A stretch of 64,000 nt of DNA from Acanthosepion lycidas (Eukaryota; Mollusca; Cephalopoda; Sepiida; Sepiidae), in assembly GCA_963932145.1 (NCBI GenBank), contig OZ010574.1, forward strand, positions 82,686,049-82,750,048, read 5' to 3'. The position numbers and the translations under genes are program-made. Shown piece after piece: positions 47,121 through 58,037 of the stretch. Below the pieces are notes generated by a model that was given only the letters and a program-made list of their open reading frames with translations, was not told the DNA's origin and ran no database searches. Numbering within the stretch: the stretch's first letter is position 1; the number at the start of each line of letters is the position of its first letter.

Positions 47121-48290
47121 GGGTAGATGGCTTTCCGTGGTGTCCTCGACTGATCCTCATGCACCCAGCACTATGTGATGCCACTCAAAGCACTTTTGTG
47201 CAGCTACAGTCTGTACTTAGCCACTCTGTAGTGACTGTCCATGCATGATAAAGAGCCACACTCTTCATGAGGTAACCCTGTTACTATGCATGGGCATAGA
47301 CAGAACATTGCAGATCTCGAGGAGTCTAACCTCAATAAAAATATCCCCCTATTCTTTATCGGTAGTTGTAATTCCTGTGGATAATATCAATAAACCGATG
47401 TTTTGACAGAATGCAGCAGCTTCATGAAAGATCATCCTTCTTCAATAAAATTCTTTAAATCCTGGAGTGTTTTTGTTTTTTTGTTGTAGACAACATTCTT
47501 AACATGGCCCTAAATAAAAACAAGCAAACATGTAATATCAAGGTACCTTGCTGATCCAAATCAGTGCTCCAAGTTTCACAATCCATTGAATTGTTAATTT
47601 TCTGATGACCCATAAATAGCATCCCCCATCTAGACATTTATCTTTGGTCACTCAGTCTTAGGAGAATGCAATGGCAACATTAATGTTGCAAAATTTCAAT
47701 CTTTCAGGAAGGACTTTTTCCAATCCTTTCCTGTAATTGGATGACCAAGGACACCACAAGACACCATTTCAAAGTGACCCAAGCAAGGGTGGGACAAGAT
47801 GAGGTTTGAGCCACCAACTTAGTCACCAATTCAGTCAGTCTACTAGTCATGAACCATATTGAACATGTCTTATTAGACTGATCACTGTGTAATCTGCTTC
47901 CTATGATGAATTGTGGAATCTGCTTCCTATGATGAATTGTGTCAACCTTTACATTCAGCTTGAGCAGAAAATTCCAACTGGACATTGCAGAACTTGTCAC
48001 TTCTATCTCTGACAGAGTAAACATGCTTAAGGACGACTAAGGGACAGTTGAATAAGTATTAGTGGATGTGTTCAATAAATAAACAAAGTTCCCCCAATCT
48101 CTAGTTTGCTGATTGTTCTTGTTTTCCAAATTCATTGTGAGTCTGTTTACTTTTGACATTACATAGATACTTTCATTTTTCAATGTATATGTGTTTATAT
48201 ACATTTATACAGTGCTGAAAAGTTGTTGGCCCAGCCTACTTTCTAAAATCTGATCAAATGACAAAACATAAGAAATTTATTTTTCTTTTC
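47121..48290. other. no gene; 26-bp tandem duplication at 47891-47942
   Basis: aatctgcttcctatgatgaa plus six bases occurs at 47891 and again at 47917. A 106-codon minus-strand ORF (48024-47704) spans it but has no domain I recognise. 46006-46199 also holds nothing. Confidence 0.5.
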
Positions 48291-48294
48291 ATGC

Positions 48295-48860
48295 ATGAAA
48301 GTCACTTTCAGTTTCTTGCTTGCTTTTGCCACTGATACAAACTTAAAAAAATTTAAATGCACATACATCACTGTGGCAAAGAAGGAGAAATCAAAGTCTT
48401 ATCTTGGAAAAGAATTTGCGTTCTTTGTGCTATCTGTTGAAAAAGAAAATCTGAATCAAGTTCAGGTTAACTTCAGTAGGCCTTGAAATATGGTAATTTT
48501 TGTTACTTTCCTATTAGTCTCAACCAATGACAACCTTTTTTTACTGCAATGAAAGAACTCTACATTGAACCACAAGATCGTTTTTAGCTCTGTATAAATG
48601 AAGAGACAATTTTTTTACCTTTTTGATTTACAATACTAGTATTTTCTGACATTGGATTTGTGAAACTGATTGTGACCCTTGGAATTACGACCTCAGACTT
48701 AAGATTTTGGGGATCTGAATTTCCTTATTCCTGAAACCTGTCCTTTTATTGTCATTTCTCCTCACTAAAGTCTTCTCATTCTTTTTCACTCCTAGTAACT
48801 CCTTGCATGTTAGTGGCATTATTGCCTTGCTTGGAGTAACATGACTAAATAAAAAGTATG
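48295..48860 (+). pseudogene. LINE-F copy 5 (plus strand, 3' end, interrupted)
   Basis: The only plus-strand LINE-F. LAFATDTNLKKFKCTYI (48319-48370) matches the family's CFP-x-YNLQKFKCNV block; the family tail in reverse sense (tttattgtcatttctcctca, gccttgcttgga) appears at 48740-48840. The intervening 350 bp do not match, so there is an insertion or replaced segment. Confidence 0.55.
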
Positions 48861-49555
48861 CCTTCTTTCATGGGCTGAGAACTTTTCGGCATGTCCATTT
48901 TAGATGAGAGAAAGAATATTTGTCATGTAACTGGAGTAAGAAACAAATGTACACACCAAATACTAAGCACAATCTAAAAATAAAGTTTGCAATGTACATA
49001 AATTTACTGAACATATTTTTAAAGAGCAAAGTAAAATGAAATAAATTTCTTAAAATTCTTTTTCTTGTTTCTTCCCCAATTCTTTTCTTGCCTAACAGAA
49101 AGACATCACGATCTCTTTACTTCTGCCTGACTCACACCCCAACATGCTCAGCCACTTAAATATATTTATATATATATATTGCCAATTATGTTCTCAAGAT
49201 AGAGGAAACTTTACAATTGACAAGTTGAAGCCTGAATACCTGATTAAGAATTTGATACGAGATTATGATGAAAGAGAAAATGATTACGATGTGCACATAT
49301 CTTGATAAGCAAAGTTTAAAAAAAGAAACGCTGGATTAATGAATATTGATTGCACTTGTGTTCAATCCGTTAAAACTGATGAGTTTAAAAAGAAATAAGG
49401 TAAAGAAGTACTTTTTGAAATGGAATTCAATATATGTGTTGAGTTTCTATGATATGAGTTTTAAGCATTGTTCTTAATGATTCTTTGTATTCATGTTGAG
49501 GCATATTTATGGACACTGCTTTTTCAAAATAAGGACAAGTTACAGTCATTCATTT

Positions 49556-49570
49556 ATGTATGTATGTATG

Positions 49571-49605
<35 letters not shown>
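49556..49605. repeat. (GTAT)n/(TA)n microsatellite
   Basis: Tetranucleotide gtat repeats grading into (TA)n. 48861-49555 holds no supported gene. Confidence 0.95.
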
Positions 49606-49606
<1 letters not shown>

Positions 49607-49779
49607 AGATCATTTTTAGCTTTTATTTTCAAACATGTTTCATTGAATAATAGAGTCATATTATGTCTATTATATTATTCTTTTATAATATTCCCTTCTA
49701 GTTCTCTAATCAGTTTCTTAATGTTAATATGAAATTCAGCAAGGAAGCCTCTATAGTTTTTCTTACGCAAGTACTTCCC

Positions 49780-50275
49780 TCTCTGTACCATCATATCTGA
49801 AATCCCCACTCTGGTTTACCAATTAACCAAATTCAACAACCATACATACTTAGTAAATGCAATATTAAATCCACTCATGAACTAATCCAAATCTTAAAAA
49901 CCTAATAATGAAAGCATAGCCTAACTTGATGTTGAAAGTTTATTCCCCAACGCGTCTCAGTTAGAGAAAGGTTTGGTATAATTATAAAGAATATTTACAA
50001 CAGTCCATTTCACTCTCCACTAAAAATTAAACCTGATATATTATGAAAACTATTTTTCATATGTACCACTGAGGTTTCCTTCCATGACCATCAAAATAAT
50101 ATCTATAGACAAAGTGATGATGTTTCCATGGTTTTAGTTCTGGGACCAACATTTATATTACTTCTACATGGCTAACTATGAAAATAAGGTATTTAACACC
50201 ACTAAAAACCTTCCATCTACCTAAGATATGTAGATGATATTCCTGTCTTAGTTAAAAATTTAAAATTTAAAAATT
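49780..50275 (+). pseudogene. PLE3: Penelope-like RT relic
   Basis: Plus strand: YILSKCNIKSTHELIQIL (49850-49900), DVESLFPNASQLEKG (RT motif A equivalent; 49931-49975), then IYRQSDDVSMVLVLGPTF (50100-50155; altered DGVSMGSPLGPT box) and YLRYVDDIPVLVKNL (motif C with YVDD kept, 50220-50265). The box order DVxSLF - GVxMGSPLGP - YVDD is that of Penelope RTs. It ends where the minus-strand LINE-F begins. Confidence 0.75.
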
Positions 50276-50289
50276 TAAATGAAATACAT

Positions 50290-52200
50290 TAACTTTTTTT
50301 TAAGCATTTCACCCCAAGCAAGACAGGAATGCTGCTAGTATGCAAGGAGTTACAAAGGATGAAGGTGAGAGACATGACTACATGTCTAGGTTGAGAAAAG
50401 AAAAATAAAGAGGAATGGAGATCAAAGCATCAGAACATGATGATTGATCTTACATTTAAATTTTTGAAGATTATAGTTATCAGGGAAGCAAGCATATAAG
50501 AGAAAGTGAGTTCCACTGTCAAGAAGTGCAAGAGAAACTGTTAGAGTAGAAAAGGCAGTTACATTTAACTGTTTCTATAGTAAAAGTGTGGACCGAGATG
50601 CCGACTTAGTAGCACACTTAAAATTATGTAGTCAGGGCACCAGGGAAAATAGCTCGTCACAGCAGTTGCCATGAAAATTTTTATAGAAAAGAAGCCACAT
50701 CATGTCTGTGTGAGAAAGTGAGACCCGAGTCAAGGTGCTAAGTCAGAACCCAATCACATTGCAGATCTGTCTTTGGATTTTTGTTGAGAAGCTTGATATG
50801 AACAGCAGAGGTGCCAGACCATCTATGGCAACATATTCAATGCATGGACAAATAGTAGATGTGTAGGATGGACTCAGATGTGAAAAACCTTCTGGCATGA
50901 CACAGAGAAACAACATTCCTTGTGGTAGATACAGCTATTGATTCAATGTAGTTGTTCCACCTCAGGTTAGTGGAATATGTGAGGACAAGAAGGCATAGTG
51001 AGGTGCTCTCATAAAGTTGAGCATCAACCATGCTGATAGAGGGATAGGGAAGTTTCTCCATGCTGGTTAAATGAGACCAGTTTTGTTTTGGAGCCATTGA
51101 AATTTACAAACCATTTCCTGCCCCAATCAACCACTGATTGGAGGTCTTTTTTGAGAACAACAGCCAAGTTAACTTTGTCAGTATTGCTGTATTTAATATT
51201 GAGACAGGAGTAAATGGTAGTGTCATCTGCATAGATTCCTACTTGAGAACTAATGACATCAGGAAGATCCTTGATGAAGATCTGGAACAGTTTAGGGCCC
51301 AGGTTAGAGCCTTAAGAAACACCAGTGTTTGTATGAAACAAACTGGAAGTGAGCCCATTCAGGACAACCTTCATTTCCTGATTTGATAAGAATGATTAGA
51401 TTAAATCATATAATTGTCCTGTAATACTGTAGCCTGGAAGCATATGCAAAAGACCAGCATGCCAAACCCTGTTAAGCACCTTATAGGTAACTAGAGTTAC
51501 AACTTGAGCTTTGATGTTATCATCAAGAGCTTGATATTCATATTCAGTTATGGCCAAAAGCACATCAGTGGTAAACCAGGCAAAGCGAAAACAATATTAT
51601 TAGTGAGAATAAAGATTATGGGAGGTAAGATGCTTAACCACTTCAGCATTCAAAGATTCTGCTGAAGAATGATAGGAGACTGATAGGGTGGTAGTTAGAG
51701 GGGTTAGAAGGGTCTCCAGAGTTCTTAAAAATTCAGCAAAGCAACAGTTGTATAGTTTGGTGAGAACTGGAGCCAACACAGGAGCATATTTCTTTAGGAC
51801 TATTGTTGGTATCCCGTCACCACCACTTGCTTTATGAGAGTCTAATTTAGAGATAATTTCCGAGACAAATGAGAGGGTTATACACATATCTCACTCAGCA
51901 GAGCTTCAGTTCTAGAGGGGCTGAGAATCAGGTGTGAGCACTCTGGATGGATTGCTTGTTGAGTTGGACAAGAATTGATTGAATAGAGAAGGAGTTGAAG
52001 TATTGCTGTTGTTCAGCACACTCTTGCAGAGTCACCAAAAATCTCTAGAACCAAACTTGCGAGATGCAATACTTTATCTCATTCTATTATCACACAGCAA
52101 CTTTGCTTCATTGAGGACATGCTTGCACTTATTACGAGCAGAGTGATGTCTGCTGCAATCAGACATGTCACTTTGGTACAGACAGAAAAAGTGATTCCTG
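50290..52200 (-). pseudogene. LINE-F copy 6: longest copy, includes RT start
   Basis: About 1.9 kb. Minus strand from 52200: KFGSRDFW-type and NTSTPSLFNQFLS linker (52060-51960), EIISKLDSHKASGGDGIPTI and VLKKYAPVLAPVLTKLYNCC (51870-51740; start of the RT), then a palm region poorly readable, LRWNNYIESIAVSTTRNVVS (50960-50900), CHARRFFTSESILHIYYLSM and the usual 3' part down to the tail at 50305-50340. It gives the family's gene order and shows a CR1/Jockey-like RT. Many stops. It lies between PLE3 and the foldback/PLE4. Confidence 0.82.
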
Positions 52201-52596
52201 TGGGCTTTAGCAGCTTAGTGCGATTTAATGTGTTATTTCCTTGCTGGAATGAAAGCATCAATGCTAGCTTTTTACCCAGGAGGAGATCTCAGACATGCAT
52301 TTTTGAATGGGATGATTAAAAACTACATTCCAATGGATGTCGCAAAGGAAATCACGGAACAAGTCCCAGTCTGTGCATTGATAACAGAAAGATATTCTGT
52401 TGGTAGGAGGTTCATGGCTGGAGGCGGAGTGGAGAAAGTTATTTACAGACTTTATTGTGAACTTTCTTAATTTCACATGTGAACTTAACATTAATAATCT
52501 AAACTATAAAAGTGAATACCCTGACTATTACAAAATATCTATTATACAAAATTTTAAAAATCTATGTGAAAGTTAACTCTTCCACAAAAAAATATA

Positions 52597-52601
<5 letters not shown>

Positions 52602-52628
<27 letters not shown>
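52602..52628. repeat. (TA)n tract
   Basis: Pure (TA)n. 52201-52600 has small open frames (for example 52119-52470) without recognisable domains. Confidence 0.95.
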
Positions 52629-52698
52629 AAGAAATATAGTCTTAAGGTGTGCTATATTTATGGAATAAAGTGCTCAATATCAGAGATAGAGCGTGTGT

Positions 52699-52837
52699 AA
52701 ATATAAAAGTGAACATAGAAGTCAACACTTAGAGGCGACAGTCTGTTTCATGCTATATGCAACCGTCAGGCCTGATGATTGCATATAGCATGAAACAGAC
52801 TGTCGCCTCTAAGTGTTGACTTCTATGTTCACTTTTA

Positions 52838-52842
<5 letters not shown>
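52699..52842. repeat. perfect foldback: 64-bp arms, 16-nt loop
   Basis: Arms 52699-52762 and 52779-52842 are exact reverse complements (64 of 64). The loop is 52763-52778 (ccgtcaggcctgatga). The loop plus right arm hold a hammerhead candidate. The absence of any mismatch indicates recent formation or correction between arms. It lies between two (TA)n tracts and just 5' of a Penelope endonuclease relic, so it may be an inverted pair of Penelope terminal repeats. Confidence 0.93.
52768..52808 (+). ncRNA. candidate minimal hammerhead ribozyme inside foldback
   Basis: Stem I: aggc (52768-52771) with gcct (52805-52808), 4 bp. Core CTGATGA (52772-52778). Stem II: ttgc/gcat around atata (52779-52791), 3 good pairs with a U-U at the closing position. 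GAAA (52792-52795). Stem III: aca/tgt (52795-52797 with 52801-52803) with triloop gac. C17 is 52804, giving a GUC site. All core bases I know to be invariant are present. Caveats: short stem I, non-GC closing pair of stem II, and competition from the 64-bp hairpin. Stem II sequence (TTGC) is the same as in the 29975 candidate. Confidence 0.5.

Positions 52843-52875
<33 letters not shown>
52840..52875. repeat. (TA)n tract abutting PLE4
   Basis: Pure (TA)n between the foldback and PLE4. Confidence 0.95.
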
Positions 52876-52877
<2 letters not shown>

Positions 52878-52884
52878 CTATAAA

Positions 52885-53225
52885 AAGGATGAAAAAATCC
52901 TAAGAAATCTCATATTCCCCACTGACCCCAGTAATAAAATTAATTATATATTATACTTGATTTAATACAATCAACTTAATCATATGCAATAATTTTCTCC
53001 ATCAACAAATGTTTTAAAAAAGACCAACATTGTATATCAGTTTAAATGTCCTTTGGAAGATTGTATCTCTAACAAAAAATGTAAGTGTATATGTTGTCTT
53101 GACAACCACGGCATTATCAAGATGTCTTACACTTCATGTAAAAATACATTCCTGTCCACCTTCACCATACAGGAAAATACTTGTTGACAACACGAATATA
53201 CTACACGATGAAAATCATTTCTGTA
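52885..53225 (+). pseudogene. PLE4: Penelope GIY-YIG endonuclease relic
   Basis: Plus strand in two frames: IVYQFKCPLEDCISNKKCK (53032-53085; the Cys-bearing strand of a GIY-YIG domain) and, after a frameshift, VVLTTTALSRCLTLHV (53090-53140; from the YVGLTTTTLSRRLTLH block), HSCPPSPYRKILVDNTNIL (53150-53205). The order matches the C-terminal endonuclease of a Penelope-like element of the same broad type as PLE3. Catalytic residues are lost. Could be the far part of the PLE3 element, separated by LINE-F, but that is unproven. Confidence 0.7.
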
Positions 53226-53498
53226 ATGTCAGTGAACTTTCATTGGCACTTTTGTAATGTCAACGAACATTTGTTGTCACTTTCGTAATGCTCGTTGTAG
53301 TAGATACATTGTAATTGCAGATACAACTATAGTAACATCGTTGAACAATAGTGGTGTCAAACACTTTTGAATATCACTCGCAGTAATTGTACTTGCTTGA
53401 TAATACTTGCTCGAAAAGTAACCACCAAATAGTAATCCATATAGTAATCAGTATAGAGAAATAGTGAATAGTATAAAGAATAGTGAACTGCATAGTAC

Positions 53499-54095
53499 GT
53501 CCTGGGTATGGCGATAAACTACATCCGTGTACTGGGCATGGCAATAAACTACATCCAACAGCAAGGCCTCAGATAATGTTTTTGGAAAAATAATGTTGCC
53601 AGGTATGCGTTTTTGAAACAATAATGTTGCCAGCTATACATTTTTGAAACAATAATGTTGCCAGCTATACTTTTTTGAAACAATAATGTTGCCAGCTCTG
53701 CGTTTTTGAAACCATAGTGTTGCCAGCTATACATTTTTGAATGTCCTGGGTATGACAATAAACTACATCCATGTCCTGGGTATGGCGATAAACTACATCC
53801 AACAGCAAGGCCTCAGATAATGTTTTCGGAAAAATAATGTTGCCAGCTATACGTTTTTGAAACAATAATGTTGCCAGCTATACTTTTTTTGAAACCATAA
53901 TGTTGCCAGCTATATGCTTTTTGTAAAAAATAATGTTGCCAGCTGTACGTTTTTTAAACCATAGTGTTGCCAGCTATACGTTTTTTTGTTTTTTTTAAAA
54001 CCATAATGTTGTCAGCTATACATTATTGAAACAATAATGTTGCCAGTTATACGTTTTGAAACAATAATGTTGCCAGCTATACGTTTTTGACTTTT
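53499..54095. repeat. composite minisatellite (31-bp units in a higher-order block)
   Basis: A 31-bp unit (aataatgttgccagctatac + gtttttgaaac) occurs about 13 times. Two blocks share the same plan: two copies of a ~33-bp unit (tcctgggtatggcgataaac), a linker (aacagcaaggcctcagataa), then the 31-bp units (5 copies in block 1, about 8 in block 2). Block 1 is about 53499-53743, block 2 about 53744-54095. Upstream at 53215-53300 there is a further short repeat (gtaatgtca(g/a)(t/c)gaac). No coding capacity. Confidence 0.92.
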
Positions 54096-54466
54096 AAAGT
54101 CACTCAAAACCATTTTCGGCATAAAGTGACCACTAAGTTTGAGATGCTGTTAAACAAAACAATTAATCAATCAATCAAGAACATGAAGAAATTATTTGCA
54201 AAAACTGAACCAAAAATTATATTGGATTTTCTTAAAAGAATTGGTCTCTTAGCAAAGATGTAGACTGATGTGTAAACAACATATCCTACCTTTTACCATT
54301 TTGCAAATAAAATGTCCTTATCAAATGGAAATTCTTGACTTAAACAAAAATACCTAGGATTATTTTGCAGTGTACAAGCAAATGAGCTCGAGCTTGCTAA
54401 AAATGTTCCATACAAAATAGGCATTTAAAATTCATATATTTGGTATATATATATATAAACTGGATT

Positions 54467-54516
54467 TGGCATTAAATAACCCACAGTGGTTGATATGCCA
54501 TAAAACCCAAACAAAC
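54467..54516 (+). repeat. dispersed tail repeat, copy 3
   Basis: ggcattaaataacccacagt then ggttgatatgccataaaac and a (caaa)n run: the same tail as at 1769-1822 and 43398-43443. It follows a short (TA)n rather than subrepeats. Confidence 0.55.
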
Positions 54517-54699
54517 AAACAAACAAATGAACCGTATAGTAATAGAGGATAGAATAGAAATAGTGTTTGTTTAGATATCACACTACTTCCTACTTCCCCC
54601 ATGGACCGGTGATCCACTTAATTCAATTATGAGATCAACTCTGTTTGCTCTCTGGCAATCCGTTCAAACTCTAGAAAGAATCATAAAAAAAACATAATA

Positions 54700-54900
54700 A
54701 TAAAATCCTGGAAAAACTTGCTTATTCTTGAGATTCTTGACAAAATCCAAAAAAGGGCCTGTAATGTAATCAATTCTGACCAGGCATCTTGACCTCAGTC
54801 ATTTTCTCACCATCAAGACTTTAATCTATGTAAGAAGGCAAGAAGGCACAATTGCCAAAATATTGTGATAATAACAACAAAGATTAAGATACTAGTCCAA
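54700..54900 (+). pseudogene. LINE fragment (LINE-H, related to LINE-F)
   Basis: LLILEILDKIQKRACNVINS and SFSHHQDFNLCKKARRHNCQ resemble the LLDKIQRR-C-VI block that follows the RT in CR1/Jockey-like LINEs, but differ from LINE-F. About 200 bp, decayed. Confidence 0.45.
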
Positions 54901-55403
54901 ATGTAAATGATGGAATAACAACTCCTCATTCCAGAAATTCAGACTGCAATGATTGAGATGTTCATATACATGATGCATTTTGCCTTTTTTTTATTTTTGC
55001 TAAAAACTCCATAGCTTTTTCAAGGGTCTTCAGTGGGTTCCTTCAAAAAGAACATTATTGAAAGGGATTAGTTTTAGCAGAAAAATGACAAGCATTTTTT
55101 TCAATTTATTAATCAATCAGACACAGCATCTGGGAATGCAATATGAAACATTCTTCATTGCACAGCATCTTTCCTTTGATTGAAGCCTGACAGCATATAT
55201 TGGTAAACATGGCACTCATTAAAGTCTTTGACTCCAATGGCATTAAATATTATAATAAACTATAAACAATGCACAGTTGAATAGAAAAAATGCTAAACTA
55301 AATTGATGTTGTTGTTCTTCATTATTTATTCATGGTTCATTAATTGATTAGTTTCAAATTTGGAGATTTTAAATTCAATCTCGCTTTCCAAATCATATAC
55401 TAT

Positions 55404-55422
55404 ACACACACACACACACACA
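55404..55422. repeat. (CA)n microsatellite
   Basis: Pure (CA)n. The stretch 54901-55450 otherwise holds nothing supported. Confidence 0.9.
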
Positions 55423-55454
55423 TGGTATTACAGCTAAAGGAATACATTATTTTT

Positions 55455-55600
55455 TTAATTAATCATTGCACTCTAAGCAAATAAAGCCACTAAGATGCAA
55501 AGAGTTAGTGAGTGCTAGAGAATTATGAGAAAAACTACTATTAATGAGAGAGGACAATAAAAGAACAAGTGGATTAAGAATGTCAGAAGTATTTGACTAA
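55455..55600 (-). pseudogene. LINE-F copy 7 (3' tail)
   Basis: ttaatcattgcactctaagc, aataaagccactaagatgca and gagaggacaataaaagaaca match the family's 3' tail, minus orientation. About 145 bp only, next to the gypsy-2 relic. Confidence 0.65.
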
Positions 55601-55609
55601 TAGTATACA

Positions 55610-57720
55610 TAAAAGACTCTACAAGTTTAAAAGATTAGCCTTTGGTGTAAAAGTAGCTCTAGGCATTTTCCAGCAAATAATAGATACAGTGTTGTTGCTT
55701 ACATAGATGATATATATATATACTTATTAAGTGTGCTATGAAAATACAGCACATAAAACTGATTCAAGAAGTATTTCACTGACTACATGATTACAGTTTC
55801 AAAATCAATGATCAGAAATATCAGCTCTTTATGTATAAGATTAAATATTTAGGTCCATATATTTGATGAAAAAATAAGAAGCCCAGATCCGACTAGAGCA
55901 AGCGCCATTAAAGACCTGCCTCCGTCAACAAATTTGGTAATCCTGCAATCATTTCTCAGATTTGCGAAAATATTATAATATTTATGTGCCAGATATATAC
56001 AAATTGCAAGTACGTCAGAATAATTTGCTTAAAAAGGGTACAGAATTGGTCAACAGAATATCAAATGCTTTCAAAGGAATTAAAAAGCTACTAACTTCAG
56101 AGTTATTGCTGACATGTTACGACCCTTAGCGACAGATAATAGTAGCATCAGATGTGAGCGAATATGGCTTAGGAGTGGTAATTGGCCATAAATTCAAAGA
56201 AGGTACAGTGAAAGCAGTTGTTCACACTTCAAGATGTTTGACAAATATGGAAAAATGCTATAGTCAAATTGAAAAGGAAGCACTTGCTATAATATAGGAT
56301 GATATAGAGAAGAAAATTAATACTGCAAACTGATCATCATCCATTATTAAGTATATTCAGTTCTAAGAAAGGGATCCCCATGCATACTGCAAACAAGCTA
56401 CAGCATTGAGCTACAATTCTATTGATGTATGATTTTAAGATGGAATTTCTATCATCAAAGAAATTAGGACATGCAGATGGCTTATCCAGATTGATGTCGA
56501 AATCTAAAGAAGATTTTGAAGATACTATGATTGCTTTGCTGGAATCCGAAAGGGAAATTAAAAGCCTGATGTGTAACACTATTAAAGAATTGCCAGTCAT
56601 AATAAACAATATCAAAATTCAACTCAAAAGAATATGTTTATTAAAAAACTATGAATGTTATTAAGTTGAAACTTGAGGGAAACTAAAATTAAACTTGCTA
56701 ACAATAATACAGCATTTTCTGTTTGTGAAAGAGTACTTATGTATATGGATAGAGTTGTAATTCCCTTATTACTACAAAAAAGTATTTTAAAACAATTCCA
56801 TGTAGGATATCCGGGAATAGTGAAGATGAAATCCTTGATGAGAAGATACATTTATTAGCCAAAGTTGGACAAAGATATCCAAAATACAGTTAGAAAATAT
56901 AATGGTTGTAACCCTGCAGCAAAATCATCACCTATAAATTATCAGGCAGGACCAGGCACTGATAAACTGTGTGCAAGACTACATATAGACTTTGCTGGAC
57001 CACTAAATGCTTTATATTATTTCTCGTCAGCAGTTTTGCAAAATGACCTGAGATATTGAAGTGTAAACAACCTACAACGGCAATAACAATTCAGTTCTTG
57101 AGCAAACTTGTTGCAAGATTTGGTGTATCTGATAGTATGGTATCTAATAATTGAATTCAGTTTACTTCTAGTAAGCTTAAAAATGTCTGAAAGAGCTACA
57201 CAGTTGAATATTTGACTACCCCAATTGATATTCCAAGGTCAAATGTTTAAGTGGAATGATTTGTTGACACCTTCAAAAGAGAGAAAAGCTAAAGGCTTGG
57301 AAGCTGAAGAAGTGGCATTACAAGAATTTTTTGAGGGTGTATTGAATGACGTCAAATGCAAATGTCATTGTGAAAATTTCACCTGCAGAGCTCATGTTTG
57401 CGAGAAAAATTAGATCCATATTTGACAAATTGCTGCCAGGGAATAAGAAAGTTTGACAATTTCAAACTACCAGATCTTTTAAGATCTGCTATAAAGTTTT
57501 CTTTAAAAGCTTTAAGGTTGGAAAAGAAGATTGGCAAGAAGGAAAAAATTATTCAGCACCTTGGTAGTGTGATGTACATTGTTGAAGGTGGATTTCATCA
57601 TAAGTGACATATTAATCAATTGAGGTCTAGATATACAGAGAATCAACAACCAGTACAAATCAATTTCTCAATGGGCATACTTTACATTACTTTTGAAGTA
57701 CCTATTCCTAAAACTGAAAT
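55610..57720 (+). pseudogene. gypsy-2: Ty3/gypsy pol relic (RT, RNase H, integrase)
   Basis: Decayed plus-strand pol in the usual order: FKRLAFGVKVALGIFQQII (RT, 55630-55680), AYIDDIYI (active-site box, about 55700), RNase H with NMEKCYSQIEKEALAII-like sequence (56245-56295), LMMYDFKMEFLSSKKLGHAD (end of RNase H, 56420-56480), integrase zinc-binding helix FHVGYPGIVKMKSLMRRYIY (56799-56858) and integrase start LHIDFAGPLNAL (56970-57010). A C-terminal part with a GSVMYIVEGG box follows (57570). Stops and frameshifts break it repeatedly; the integrase core is damaged. An endogenous, inactive retroelement. Confidence 0.8.
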
Positions 57721-57818
57721 TACAATACAATGTCAAGGTAAGCAAAAACATAATCTGACTGATATGTTGGAAGTGGACCCATGTTAGAAAAAGTATTGAC
57801 TAAGGAAAGTGCATATCT

Positions 57819-57832
57819 AAAAAGGGAGGTGA
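57819..57832 (+). other. polypurine tract of gypsy-2
   Basis: aaaaagggaggtga immediately before a TG-starting LTR: the primer site for plus-strand synthesis in LTR retroelements. Confidence 0.65.
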
Positions 57833-58037
57833 TGTAGAGATAAACACACCTCTCCAGAAGAGGACTTGGACTCGTCCAAATATATATAAACTGACCCTAA
57901 AAGAAGAAGTAAACAAGTAGAGAATTGGAGATTTACATTATCTGCTTAGTACTTATTTCGGCAAGACTACATTGACTCCAAGCGACATACTACGTCTTGA
58001 TTGTGCTATTGTCCTTCAATGCAATGAAGACATAACA
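57833..58037 (+). repeat. gypsy-2 3' LTR (about 205 bp)
   Basis: Starts TGTAGAGATAAACACACC directly after the polypurine tract and can end at ...CATAACA (58037). It contains a TATA-like box tatatataaac (57880-57891). The matching 5' LTR is not in the window upstream of the RT relic, so length and right boundary are estimates. Confidence 0.55.

Noticed and set aside
47704-48024. 106-codon minus-strand ORF
   Set aside because: No recognisable domain and it contains a recent 26-bp duplication; not supported as a gene.
51138-51386. 82-codon plus-strand ORF
   Set aside because: Antisense to the LINE-F copy; no independent support.
53549-53865. Repetitive minus-strand open frames (NSWQHY-type repeats)
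   Set aside because: They are translations of the 31-bp minisatellite and have no start context or domain.
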